Shown here in pieces: positions 16,066 through 24,753 of a stretch of DNA of 27,316 nucleotides (its first letter is position 1; each line of letters begins with the position of its first letter). The position numbers were made by a program, and so were the translations under genes. The DNA comes from Muribaculaceae bacterium (lineage in GTDB: Bacteria > Bacteroidota > Bacteroidia > Bacteroidales > Muribaculaceae): NCBI GenBank assembly GCA_902836725.1, contig CADFRV010000004.1, positions 1 through 27,316 of the forward strand, written 5' to 3'. Below the pieces are notes generated by a model. It did no database searches, was not told where the DNA came from, and worked only from the letters and a program-made list of their open reading frames with translations.

Positions 16066-19000
16066 ATGAAAAAAACAATCTTAAGTGCATTGATGCTGTT
16101 TCTTATGGTGATAGTGGCCCAGGCGCGTGATATCACCGTGCACGGTACAGTGCTTTCCAAAACAGACGATGAGCCGCTGATAGGTGCTTCTGTGCTGTGT
16201 GAACAGACCAAAACAGGGGCTGCCACGGATATCGACGGCAATTTCGAGATCAAGGTGCCGGAAGGGACGGATCTGCAGGTATCGTATGTAGGTTATGTAT
16301 CCCGGAAGGTGAAGGCGGAGGAAAACCTGACTGTCCGTCTGGAGGAGAATTCGGCTGTGCTTGACGAAGTGGTTGTCGTTGGATATTCCGCTGAAAAGAA
16401 ATCTGACCTCACCGGTTCTGTCTCAGTAGTGAAGATGAAGGATGTAGCCGATACCCCTACGGGCAATGTGATACAATCGTTGCAGGGGCGCGTGGCCGGC
16501 ATGAATATTACTACAGACGGCACTCCCGGCGGTCTCAGCACCGGCACATCTATCCGAGGTGCATCATCGTTCCGCAGCGATGCCAACGGTCCGCTTTATG
16601 TGATTGACGGCGTGATGACCCGCGAGAATCCCGGCACCATACTTAACAGCAATGATGTGGAGTCCATACAGGTACTGAAAGATGCCGCCTCCGCTTCAAT
16701 CTATGGCGCCCAGGCGGCAAACGGTGTGATAATCATCACCACCAAACGCGCCAAGAAAGGGGAGTGCCGGGTGACATTCGACGCCACGCTCACACTACAG
16801 ACATATCAGAGCGGCCTTGACATGCTCAATGCCGACGAGTGGGGCAATGTGTATTGGTCGGCATACAAATATTCTTACGGCACCACCCCCAACTCGGAGC
16901 TTTACGGTAACGGCGCCACGCCGAAGCTGCAGCCTTATGCCAACCTCAACGGCGTGATGGTGAATCCGCAGAACACCGACTGGGAAAAGGAGATACACCG
17001 CACCGCGCTCATGCAGACATACAGTATCGGCCTGTCCAAAGGTGAGGAGAACGGATCTTCGTCTCTTTCTCTGAGCTGGCTTGACCATGACGGCATCATA
17101 AAGGGATCTGATTTCCAGAAGGCAAACGCCCGTTTCAGTTCCGATTACGGTTTCATCAACAACCGTCTCAAGGCGGGAGGCAACGTGACAGTGAACTGGT
17201 GGCGTCAGCACAATGCCCCCGCCGGAGTGGAGGAGAACGCCATAAAAATGCATCCCGCACGCACTGTTTATGATTCGGAAGGGAATTATAACGACCAGGT
17301 GGCATTCGGCCTGAACGATACACCAAATATCATGCGCCAGATCAAGGAGGAAGGCACAAACAAACGGGAATACTGGCGCGTCTTCGGCAACGCATACCTG
17401 TCTGTGGAACCGGTGAAAAACCTTATCGTGAAAACTAATTTCGGTATCAACTACCATAATGGCACAGACAAGATTTTCACTCCCGCTAACCTGCGCGACA
17501 AATCCAACAACCTCTATCAGTATTCAAGCAAGACTGTCGACTGGGTATGGACCAACACAGCCCAGTACAACATTGATTTCGGTAAAAACTCCGTGATGGC
17601 TCTTGTGGGTATAGAAGCTAAACGCAACCATTTCGAGGATATGTACGGCCAAGGCAAAGGTCTGGAGATAGAGGATCCGAATTATCTGTATCTCGGGAAT
17701 GTGACCGCGAACAAGGACACCGGTTCCGGAGCATCGAATTATTCCATGTTCTCAGGTTTCGGCAAGCTGAATTATGCATGGGACGACAAATATCTTGTGT
17801 CGTTCACTCTGCGCCGCGATGCCTCGTCGCGTCTGTCGCACGAACACAATTACGACTGGTTCCCCTCGGTTTCCGCCGGATGGCGTATCTCCCAGGAGAA
17901 ATTCATGGAGGGTGCGGCGGCATGGCTCACGGATCTAAAGATCAGAGGCGCATATGGCGTGAACGGTAACGATATCATTGCCAACGATGCTTTCTATGCG
18001 AAATACGCGATGGATCTCGACCGTGCAGGGTATGCCCTGGCGGGTGGCAACAAGCTCTCTCCCGGCGCTATCCGTTCAAGAAGCACCAATCCGGATCTGA
18101 CATGGGAAAAGACATACCAGACCAATGTGGGATTTGACGCGTCGTTCCTTAACAACAGGCTTTCACTCTCGTTTGACTATTTCCACAAAAAGACAAACGA
18201 CATGCTCATGGAGAAACCCTATATCGCCACTATCGGTGAGGGGGGATACTGCTGGTACAACGGCGGTTCGATGGTCAACAAGGGTGTGGAAATCACAGCC
18301 GAATGGCGCCAGTCTCTCGGCAACGGTTTCAGCTACAATGTAGGGCTTAATGTAACGGCCATGAAGAACCGTGTCACCGACCTTATGGAGGACATCTATT
18401 ATGAATGGGGCGGAGGCAACGGCATCGACAAGAGTATTGTCGGACAACCTTTAGGCTCGTGGATGGGTTACAGGACCGACGGCGTGTTCCGTACACAGGA
18501 GGAGGTTGACGCCTATAAGGAAAAATACAAGGTGAGCTTCGGCAATCCCGGCGTGGGACGTGTGCGCTATGTAGATACCAACAACGACGGTGAGATTAAC
18601 GACCGCGACCGCACATGGCTCGGATGTGATCTGCCCAAAGCACAGTTTGGCCTTAACCTCGGTGCCAACTGGAAAGGTTTTGACCTCAGCCTGTTCTTCA
18701 ACAGTATCATCCGCGACGCATGGAACAACTCGAAATTCTATACCGATTTCTTCCCTCTCTGGACCGGCAACCACGGCACACAGCTGCTTGAAGCTGCCAA
18801 TGCATATGACAGCTATCTGCAGACCGGTTACTACGGCGCCGACGTGCCCGCTCCCTCGATCGACAATTCCAACAACGAGAACGAGAGTTCGGATTATTAC
18901 ATCGAAGACGGCTCGTTCCTCCGCCTGAAAACACTCTCGTTAGGTTATACCCTTCCCGAAAAGGTGCGCACGAAACTGCATCTCAAAAATGCCCGCGTTT

Positions 19001-19119
19001 ATTTCCAGGCACAGAACGTGTTCACCATCACCAGCTACAGCGGTGCTGATCCCGAAGGTCTCGGTTACCCCTATGCTCTCCCGCGCCAATACACATTCGG
19101 TATCCAGTTCGGTTTTTAA
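16066..19119 (+). CDS. SusC/RagA-family TonB-dependent outer-membrane transporter
   Basis: Imports oligosaccharides across the outer membrane with energy from TonB. The 1017-residue protein has a signal peptide (MKKTILSALMLFLMVIVAQA). A carboxypeptidase-regulatory-like domain follows at about 24-105 (VHGTVLSKTDDEPLIGASV, ATDIDGNFEIKV), then a TonB-box-like stretch, LDEVVVVGYS. The plug domain covers about 115-225 (SLQGRVAGMNI, GPLYVIDGV, VLKDAASASIYGAQAANGV). The barrel ends in RQYTFGIQFGF, with the terminal aromatic expected of outer-membrane barrels. It lies 28 bases before susD. The neighbouring GH32 suggests fructo-oligosaccharide as cargo (inference). No truncation or frameshift is seen. 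Confidence 0.95.
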   Translation: MKKTILSALMLFLMVIVAQARDITVHGTVLSKTDDEPLIGASVLCEQTKTGAATDIDGNFEIKVPEGTDLQVSYVGYVSRKVKAEENLTVRLEENSAVLDEVVVVGYSAEKKSDLTGSVSVVKMKDVADTPTGNVIQSLQGRVAGMNITTDGTPGGLSTGTSIRGASSFRSDANGPLYVIDGVMTRENPGTILNSNDVESIQVLKDAASASIYGAQAANGVIIITTKRAKKGECRVTFDATLTLQTYQSGLDMLNADEWGNVYWSAYKYSYGTTPNSELYGNGATPKLQPYANLNGVMVNPQNTDWEKEIHRTALMQTYSIGLSKGEENGSSSLSLSWLDHDGIIKGSDFQKANARFSSDYGFINNRLKAGGNVTVNWWRQHNAPAGVEENAIKMHPARTVYDSEGNYNDQVAFGLNDTPNIMRQIKEEGTNKREYWRVFGNAYLSVEPVKNLIVKTNFGINYHNGTDKIFTPANLRDKSNNLYQYSSKTVDWVWTNTAQYNIDFGKNSVMALVGIEAKRNHFEDMYGQGKGLEIEDPNYLYLGNVTANKDTGSGASNYSMFSGFGKLNYAWDDKYLVSFTLRRDASSRLSHEHNYDWFPSVSAGWRISQEKFMEGAAAWLTDLKIRGAYGVNGNDIIANDAFYAKYAMDLDRAGYALAGGNKLSPGAIRSRSTNPDLTWEKTYQTNVGFDASFLNNRLSLSFDYFHKKTNDMLMEKPYIATIGEGGYCWYNGGSMVNKGVEITAEWRQSLGNGFSYNVGLNVTAMKNRVTDLMEDIYYEWGGGNGIDKSIVGQPLGSWMGYRTDGVFRTQEEVDAYKEKYKVSFGNPGVGRVRYVDTNNDGEINDRDRTWLGCDLPKAQFGLNLGANWKGFDLSLFFNSIIRDAWNNSKFYTDFFPLWTGNHGTQLLEAANAYDSYLQTGYYGADVPAPSIDNSNNENESSDYYIEDGSFLRLKTLSLGYTLPEKVRTKLHLKNARVYFQAQNVFTITSYSGADPEGLGYPYALPRQYTFGIQFGF

Positions 19120-19147
19120 TAATTTCCAATCTCAGATTTAAAATAGC

Positions 19148-20917
19148 ATGAAAATCAAAAATATAGCCATCATGGCACTCGTCGGGGCCGCAGCCTGCGC
19201 ATGCAGCGACGACTTTCTTGAAAATGCACCGCAGGGACCGCTGTCGGAAGCTAACATCAACGATCCCAAAGCGGTAGATCTTCTTGTTACCGGCGCATAC
19301 GCCACATTCGGTTGCCGTTACGCTGATTCCAACGACCCGCACCTGTTTCCTGTAACGAACTGGAGCTATGGCGAAGTGCGTGCCGACAATGCCTACAAAG
19401 GTGGCGGCGGCGAAACCGACCTCTGGGAGGTACATGATATGGAAACGGCAAGGATACAGCCCAACAATGGTTTTCTGGATGGCAAATGGTTCAATGTATA
19501 TTGCGGTATCTCACGCTGCAACTCAGCTATAAGGGCCATTATGAAAGCCGACGAAAATATCATAAAGGACAAGGATGCGCGCATAGCGGAAGTGCGCGTG
19601 ATACGCGACCACTGGTATTTTGAACTTGTGCGCCTGTTCAACCGTATCCCTTATATGGATATTGACCTCCCCGAAGCCGACTATCCTTCGGTGCGCAACG
19701 ACGAGTTCACACGCGAGCAGCATCTGGCACGCATCGCTGACGATCTGCTTGAAGCTGCCCGGGATCTTCCTGACACCCAGGATGAGATCGGGCGCGTAAA
19801 CCGCCGTATCGCCAAGGCTTACGCCGCCAAAGTGAAACTGTACCAGGCTTACGAACAGGATCCTGAGACAAACGCCGTGGTGAATATTGACAAGAAACTG
19901 CTTCAGGAAGTAGTGGAGCTGATAGACGGTATACATGGATATGATCTCCTGTCAGATTTCCAGCAACTCGATCTTCTCGCATATGAGAACGGGCCGGAGT
20001 CGGTGTTCGCCATACAGTTCTCGAAAGATGATGGCTCGGGTGGTGTAGGCCGTATCAACTGGAGCATGCTGCTCAATTCCATGACCGGTCCCGGCTGTCC
20101 CTGGCAGGGCGACGGCTTCTTCCTCCCGTCGCAGGATCTTATAAATGCCTACCAGACAGACGCCGACGGCTTGCCTCTGTTTGATTACCAGAGCCGTCCT
20201 GATTACGGAACTGTTAAATTTGACAATAATGGCGGGTATGCACTCGAGAACGTGGGCGGCAATGTGGATCCGCGCCTTGATTTCGTGACAGGCCGTCCCA
20301 CCATCCGATATAAGACCTACACAGAAAAACCGTGTGGTCTCTGGGTGCGCAACAGCGATTCATACGGATACAACAATACTAAACGTTTCTGGCTCTCGCC
20401 TGAATCGAGCGATGCCACACAGGGATGGCCGTGGGGAGCATCTGCCCTCAACTGGCAGATCATACGCTATGCCGACCTGCTGCTTTACAAGGCCGAGGCA
20501 CTTATCGAAATCGGCGGCAACGGTCTGGAAGAGGCACGCACTCTGATCAACCGTGTGCGTAAACGCGCGATGGAGAGCGAGTATGTGAGCGATTTCAACG
20601 ATCCCTCGAAATATGCGGCGAATTACAAGATCGGTTTATATCCGTCTGCCGGATGGACACAGGAATATGCACGCAAGGCTCTGCGCACAGAGATGCGACT
20701 TGAAAAGGCGATGGAGGGGGAGCGCTTCTTCGACCTTGTAAGATGGGGCATAGCCAAAGAGACGATGAACAATTATTTCAAGGCTGAAAAAGACAACCGC
20801 ATCTACTATAACAATGCCACTTTCGATGATGGTGAAGAGTACTTCCCGGTTCCTGTGGCGCAATACAATTTCTCTGGGGGCATATATGTGCAGAATCCCG
20901 GTTATCCCGCTTTCTGA
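19148..20917 (+). CDS. SusD/RagB-family surface glycan-binding lipoprotein
   Basis: The surface lid partner of the SusC transporter, which captures glycan and closes over the barrel. The 589-residue protein begins with a lipoprotein signal; the lipobox is ACAC with lipidated C19, followed by SDDFLENAPQG, the usual start of mature SusD proteins. Helical repeats of the SusD fold run through the N-terminal half. The C-terminal part holds RYADLLLYKAEALIEIG and MRLEKAMEGERFFDLVRWG, both strong family markers, and ends PVAQYNFSGGIYVQNPGYPAF. It is followed by a strong terminator, so no further surface binding protein (SusE/SusF type) or endo-acting enzyme is part of this transcript. Confidence 0.95.
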   Translation: MKIKNIAIMALVGAAACACSDDFLENAPQGPLSEANINDPKAVDLLVTGAYATFGCRYADSNDPHLFPVTNWSYGEVRADNAYKGGGGETDLWEVHDMETARIQPNNGFLDGKWFNVYCGISRCNSAIRAIMKADENIIKDKDARIAEVRVIRDHWYFELVRLFNRIPYMDIDLPEADYPSVRNDEFTREQHLARIADDLLEAARDLPDTQDEIGRVNRRIAKAYAAKVKLYQAYEQDPETNAVVNIDKKLLQEVVELIDGIHGYDLLSDFQQLDLLAYENGPESVFAIQFSKDDGSGGVGRINWSMLLNSMTGPGCPWQGDGFFLPSQDLINAYQTDADGLPLFDYQSRPDYGTVKFDNNGGYALENVGGNVDPRLDFVTGRPTIRYKTYTEKPCGLWVRNSDSYGYNNTKRFWLSPESSDATQGWPWGASALNWQIIRYADLLLYKAEALIEIGGNGLEEARTLINRVRKRAMESEYVSDFNDPSKYAANYKIGLYPSAGWTQEYARKALRTEMRLEKAMEGERFFDLVRWGIAKETMNNYFKAEKDNRIYYNNATFDDGEEYFPVPVAQYNFSGGIYVQNPGYPAF

Positions 20918-20939
20918 CAATAATATTTGACTCGAAAAC

Positions 20940-20979
20940 ACTGTCACGTCTGTCTTGCGATAGTCGTGACAGTTTTTTT
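20940..20979 (+). terminator. Intrinsic terminator of susC-susD
   Basis: ACTGTCACG (20940-20948) and CGTGACAGT (20965-20973) form an exact 9-bp stem followed by a run of seven T (20973-20979). It lies 23 bases after the susD stop. Confidence 0.9.
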
Positions 20980-21047
20980 GTGGGGGGAGTGTGGAAATTG
21001 GTAATACTCGCCGCAATTTTGTTAGGGGATGAACGGCGCTGTTGTTG

Positions 21048-21055
21048 TAATTTTG
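21048..21055 (+). promoter_or_regulatory. Promoter -7 element of the CMD-cupin gene
   Basis: TAATTTTG matches TAnnTTTG and predicts transcription from about 21062. It lies downstream of an in-frame ATG at 21029, so that ATG cannot be used on this transcript. The -33 match is weak. Confidence 0.5.
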
Positions 21056-21060
21056 GAATG

Positions 21061-21081
21061 TCGCCTGGATCTTCCAGGCGA
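21061..21081. promoter_or_regulatory. Perfect 9-bp palindrome at the predicted transcription start
   Basis: TCGCCTGGA (21061-21069) and TCCAGGCGA (21073-21081) are exact reverse complements around TCT. The palindrome begins almost exactly where the mRNA should start, so it could be an operator or a 5'-terminal stabilising hairpin. No T-run follows, so it is not a terminator. Confidence 0.5.
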
Positions 21082-21106
21082 GTTGGGATACGGAAAATGT
21101 ATGTTT

Positions 21107-21925
21107 ATGAAAATCAAATTTTTAGTGGCCGTGATAGCGGCAATGTTAAGTTTAAATACGATTATGGCACAACAGAAAATCAGACAGACGGCCGGGCGCA
21201 CTGTCCTCGGCGATTTCGCGCCTAAATTCGCGGAATTGAACGATGACGTGCTTTTCGGTGAGGCGGTATGGAACGACTCCACCCTCAGTCTGCATGACCA
21301 CAGCATGGTAACCATTTCAATTCTCCTCGGCAAGGGGCTTATAGACTCCTCGTTCCGCTCTCATCTGGAGATGGGAAAGAAACATGGCATAACCCGCAGG
21401 GAGATCGCGGCTCTGCTCACCCAGGCCGCTTTCTATGCCGGATGGCCCAATGCCTGGGCCGGCTTCCGCGTGGCCAAAGAGGTGTGGGCCGACAATGAGG
21501 ATGCATCGACGGAACTGGAGCGCTTCCAGCAGGAGATGATATTTCCTGTAGGGGAACCCAACACGGCATATGCGAAATATTTTACCGGCAACAGTTATCT
21601 GGCACGTGTTTCCGCCGCCCAGATACCGTTTGCCAATGTGACTTTTGAACCCCGTTGCCGCAACAACTGGCATATACACCATGCTTCGGAAGGTGGCGGC
21701 CAGATGCTCGTGGGTGTCGCAGGCCGCGGATGGTACCAGGAGGAGGGGAAACCTGCTGTGGAGATTCTGCCCGGCACTGTGATACACATTCCTGCCAATG
21801 TAAAGCACTGGCATGGCGCGGCGGCCGATTCATGGTTCGCGCACCTCGCATTCGAGGTCCCAGGCAAGGATCTTTCCACCGAATGGCTCTCGCCGGTTTC
21901 CGATGAAGAGTACGACAGCCTGTAA
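21107..21925 (+). CDS. Exported carboxymuconolactone-decarboxylase-like and cupin fusion protein
   Basis: A 272-residue protein with a signal peptide (MKIKFLVAVIAAMLSLNTIMAQ). A carboxymuconolactone-decarboxylase-type helical domain spans about 35-140 (DHSMVTISILLGKG, REIAALLTQAAFYAGWPNAWAGF). A cupin barrel covers about 165-255, with likely metal ligands H189, H191, Q199 and H234 or H236 (WHIHH, KHWHG). The CxxC redox pair of AhpD-type members is absent, so peroxidase-partner activity is not supported. The frame runs back to 21029, but the promoter and signal peptide favour 21107 (or 21101). The biochemical role is unknown; related two-domain proteins are annotated only by domain. It has its own promoter after the susCD terminator, so a link to fructan use is not implied. 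Confidence 0.8.
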   Translation: MKIKFLVAVIAAMLSLNTIMAQQKIRQTAGRTVLGDFAPKFAELNDDVLFGEAVWNDSTLSLHDHSMVTISILLGKGLIDSSFRSHLEMGKKHGITRREIAALLTQAAFYAGWPNAWAGFRVAKEVWADNEDASTELERFQQEMIFPVGEPNTAYAKYFTGNSYLARVSAAQIPFANVTFEPRCRNNWHIHHASEGGGQMLVGVAGRGWYQEEGKPAVEILPGTVIHIPANVKHWHGAAADSWFAHLAFEVPGKDLSTEWLSPVSDEEYDSL

Positions 21926-22003
21926 CTGCCGCAGCCACAGAAACATTTTGTTTTTAACAGCACCTTAACATCGGCGGAGACCTCTTATCCCGGAAAAAAA
22001 TGC

Positions 22004-22011
22004 TACCTTTG
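22004..22011 (+). promoter_or_regulatory. Promoter -7 element of the methyltransferase-endonuclease-primase operon
   Basis: TACCTTTG matches TAnnTTTG and lies about 93 bases before the methyltransferase start; the -33 match is weak. The leader contains a short perfect hairpin, CCCGGA-TAT-TCCGGG (22058-22072). This is the only promoter candidate recognised ahead of dnaG, because the downstream genes overlap. Confidence 0.5.
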
Positions 22012-22103
22012 CATTTAATGATGATGTCTGACGGATACGGTCGGGCATTCTCCGGTTCCCGGATATTCCGGGCCGCGCATTACACATTTCCATAAAGGAC
22101 AGG

Positions 22104-23075
22104 ATGAAACCGATGCTGAAATACAGGGGTGGGAAATCGAAGGAAATTCCTTATATTCTGCCTCATATACCCCACTTCGAAGGACGCTATGTGGAACCGT
22201 TTTTCGGAGGGGGGGCTTTGTTTTTCCATCTTGAGCCTGAACATGCGCTGATAAACGACATAAACACCAAACTCGTAGGTTTTTATGAGGGGGTTCGCGA
22301 TAATTTTGCCGAACTCAGGCAGGAGCTTGACTTGCTCGAGGGGATGTATGCCGCCAACCGGCGTGTCTTCGATGAGAGGAAGCTCCGTGATCCGGATGCG
22401 CGTGTGGAGGATCCGAACGAGGCGCTGTACTATCATATAAGGGCTATGTTCAATGACCTGGAGGAGAAGGAATTCTCTGATGCCGCGCTGTACTATTTCA
22501 TCAATAAGACTGCATATTCAGGCATGATAAGGTATAATGCCCGCGGAGAGTTCAATGTGCCTTTCGGCCGTTACCGCAATCTGAATACCGACAAGGTAAC
22601 CCCCGGGCATAGCCGTCTGCTCAATGGCGCCGAGCTGATGAACACTGATTACGCCGAGGTTTTCAACCTTTGCGAACCTGATGATTTTGTGTTTCTCGAT
22701 CCCCCGTATGACTGCACTTTCTCCGATTACGGGAACGACGAATACCGCGACGGTTTCAACGAAGAGAACCACCGCCGCCTCGCGCAGGATTTCATAAATC
22801 TCCCGTGCCGCGCCCTTATGGTGATCGGCCACACTCCTCTTACCGAAGAACTTTACAACGGATTCATCGCCGCCGAATACCACAAGACCTATGCAGTGAA
22901 TATCCGCAACCGTTTCAAGTCTGTGGCGAATCATATCCTGGTGGCCAACTATCCGCTTGAAGGTGTGGTTCCTCAGCTCGCTCAGGAACCGCAGATGCGT
23001 CGGTTTAACGTAAACGTGCCCGAACCGCGCCAGTTTATACTTTTTGAACCGGAGGCTCCTTATGGCAACGATTAG
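22104..23075 (+). CDS. Dam-like (D12 class) DNA N6-adenine methyltransferase
   Basis: Transfers a methyl group from S-adenosylmethionine to adenine N6 in DNA. The 323-residue protein has, in the order of the alpha class, motif X as YRGGK (7-11), motif I as YVEPFFGGGALFF (29-41) and catalytic motif IV as DPPY (199-202). The region TAYSGMIRYNARGEFNVPFGRY (about 137-157) resembles the DNA-recognition part of Dam, DpnM and similar GATC methylases, so GATC is the likely target (inference). The length is somewhat above E. coli Dam (278). A purine-rich AGGACAGG precedes the ATG. Its 3' end overlaps the endonuclease start by 14 bases, indicating a cognate restriction-modification pair. Confidence 0.9.
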   Translation: MKPMLKYRGGKSKEIPYILPHIPHFEGRYVEPFFGGGALFFHLEPEHALINDINTKLVGFYEGVRDNFAELRQELDLLEGMYAANRRVFDERKLRDPDARVEDPNEALYYHIRAMFNDLEEKEFSDAALYYFINKTAYSGMIRYNARGEFNVPFGRYRNLNTDKVTPGHSRLLNGAELMNTDYAEVFNLCEPDDFVFLDPPYDCTFSDYGNDEYRDGFNEENHRRLAQDFINLPCRALMVIGHTPLTEELYNGFIAAEYHKTYAVNIRNRFKSVANHILVANYPLEGVVPQLAQEPQMRRFNVNVPEPRQFILFEPEAPYGND

Positions 23076-24753
23076 CAGCCGGCTGGTGTTTGTCACCACA
23101 TCGCCCCGCACTCTTGAAAAGGTGATACCGGAGATCGCATTGCTGTCAGATAATTTTTCCGGTCAGAAATGGAATGCCGACACACAGACGCGGTATATGG
23201 AACTGCTGCGCGACGAGGATTTCTTTCATGGAGAGGGGTGCAACGATCCGGCTTTCAGCGCGCGCGACCGCATAACCCGCACACCGAAGGCTCTCGGGTT
23301 CGTAAGACTGCATCCCCGCATAGAGCTTACCCAGGCCGGCAGGGCGCTCCTTTCAAGCCACGACAGACCTGATATATTTCTCAGGCAACTGCTGAAATAC
23401 CAGTTGCCGTCGCCATACCACAGGCTGTCCGACGATGCGGCGAGGTTCAATGTGAAGCCGTTTCTGGAAGTGCTGAGGCTGGTGCGTGTGCTCGGGAAAC
23501 TGCGTTTTGACGAACTGCGTGCCATAGGGCTGCAGATGACCGACTGGCATGAGTTCCCTGAGATTGTGGACCGCATAAAGGCTTTCAGGAAAGCCCGGGA
23601 GGAGAGCGGGGCGACATACAAGAAGTTCTACGCCGCCTTTTTGCGAAATGAACTGATGCGCGTGTTTGCCGACAGGATTTCGCAGGGAAAGATAAAGACA
23701 AGGGAGAAACGGGAAGTCTCGCTCGAGAGTTTCCTGACCACCCAGATGGGCAATACACGCGATTATGCCGACGCGCTGTTCCGTTATCTGCGTGCCACGG
23801 GGCTTGTGCAGGTGTCGCACAGGGGCAAATCCATGTCTGTAGTTCCCGAAAGGGAGAAGGAGGTAGACTACATACTTGAGAATATTGACCGGCAGCCCGG
23901 CCGGTTCGAGGATGAGGAGAGCTATATCGCCTATCTGGGCGATCCGCTGTCTGTGAGGCTGCTTACCGATGACCGGGAGTATCTCTCGACACGTCTGGAG
24001 ACCTCTTTCCCGGAGATAAATGTAGGGGGAGACATGTCGGTGGAGCAACTGCGCGACACCTTGAACGTGCAGCTTGGCCGCCGCCGTGAACGCAATATCC
24101 GTGAACTTTCCGAAAAGATCAGGAACCGCGAGTTTTACGATGACATACAGTCTACATTCGATCTCATGCGCGGAGACCGTCTCTACGATGCTCCGTTGAT
24201 TTTCGAGTGGAATATATGGCGCGCCATGACCATGATCGACGGTGGCGATATAAGGGCCAATCTGAAATTTGACGATTTCGGCAATCCGATGTCAACCGCG
24301 CCCGGCAATATGGCCGACATAGTGTGTGACTATGGCGATTTCATGGTGTGTGTGGAGGCTACGCTGCAGAGCGGGCAGCGCCAGTATGAAAGCGAGGGGG
24401 AGCCTGTGAGCCGCCACCTCGGAAAGCTGAAAAAACAGTCGGGAAAGCCCTGTTATGCGCTTTTCGTGGCTCCTTCCATAAATGAAGCCTGTGTGGCCCA
24501 TTTCTTTGCGCTGCACAATATGAATATATCGTATTATGGCGGACATTCAGTGATAGTTCCGCTGCCGCTGGAACTGTTCAGGGCCATGCTGCATGCAAGC
24601 GGCAGTGTCGCTTCACGCACATCGGCAGAAGATATACGCCGCTTTTTCGAGCATTCCGAATGGCTTGCCAGGAGATGCGGCAGCGAGATAGAGTGGTATG
24701 ATGGTATAAAGAGTATGGCCGCCGCATGGCCTGATTCATTGTCCTACGCATGA
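23062..24753 (+). CDS. AlwI-family type IIS restriction endonuclease
   Basis: A 563-residue protein resembling the AlwI/MlyI/PleI/BstNBI endonucleases, which bind an asymmetric site and cut a few bases away. The N-terminal two-thirds are helical and presumably DNA-binding. The C-terminal nuclease core has E382 in FEWNIWRAM, D419 in MADIVCDY, E432 in VEATLQSG and E445 in the ESEGEPVSRHLG segment. The spacings of 13 and 13 match those I recall for the active site of Nt.BspD6I/BstNBI relatives. The start at 23062 is favoured over an upstream in-frame ATG at 23044 because GGAGG (23051-23055) sits six bases ahead of it. The stop TGA overlaps the dnaG start (ATGA, 24750-24753). AlwI itself recognises GGATC; specificity here is inferred. 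Confidence 0.87.
   Translation: MATISSRLVFVTTSPRTLEKVIPEIALLSDNFSGQKWNADTQTRYMELLRDEDFFHGEGCNDPAFSARDRITRTPKALGFVRLHPRIELTQAGRALLSSHDRPDIFLRQLLKYQLPSPYHRLSDDAARFNVKPFLEVLRLVRVLGKLRFDELRAIGLQMTDWHEFPEIVDRIKAFRKAREESGATYKKFYAAFLRNELMRVFADRISQGKIKTREKREVSLESFLTTQMGNTRDYADALFRYLRATGLVQVSHRGKSMSVVPEREKEVDYILENIDRQPGRFEDEESYIAYLGDPLSVRLLTDDREYLSTRLETSFPEINVGGDMSVEQLRDTLNVQLGRRRERNIRELSEKIRNREFYDDIQSTFDLMRGDRLYDAPLIFEWNIWRAMTMIDGGDIRANLKFDDFGNPMSTAPGNMADIVCDYGDFMVCVEATLQSGQRQYESEGEPVSRHLGKLKKQSGKPCYALFVAPSINEACVAHFFALHNMNISYYGGHSVIVPLPLELFRAMLHASGSVASRTSAEDIRRFFEHSEWLARRCGSEIEWYDGIKSMAAAWPDSLSYA

Noticed and set aside
21107..21530. AhpD-type peroxidase partner
   Set aside because: The CxxC pair that defines AhpD activity is absent from the CMD-like domain.
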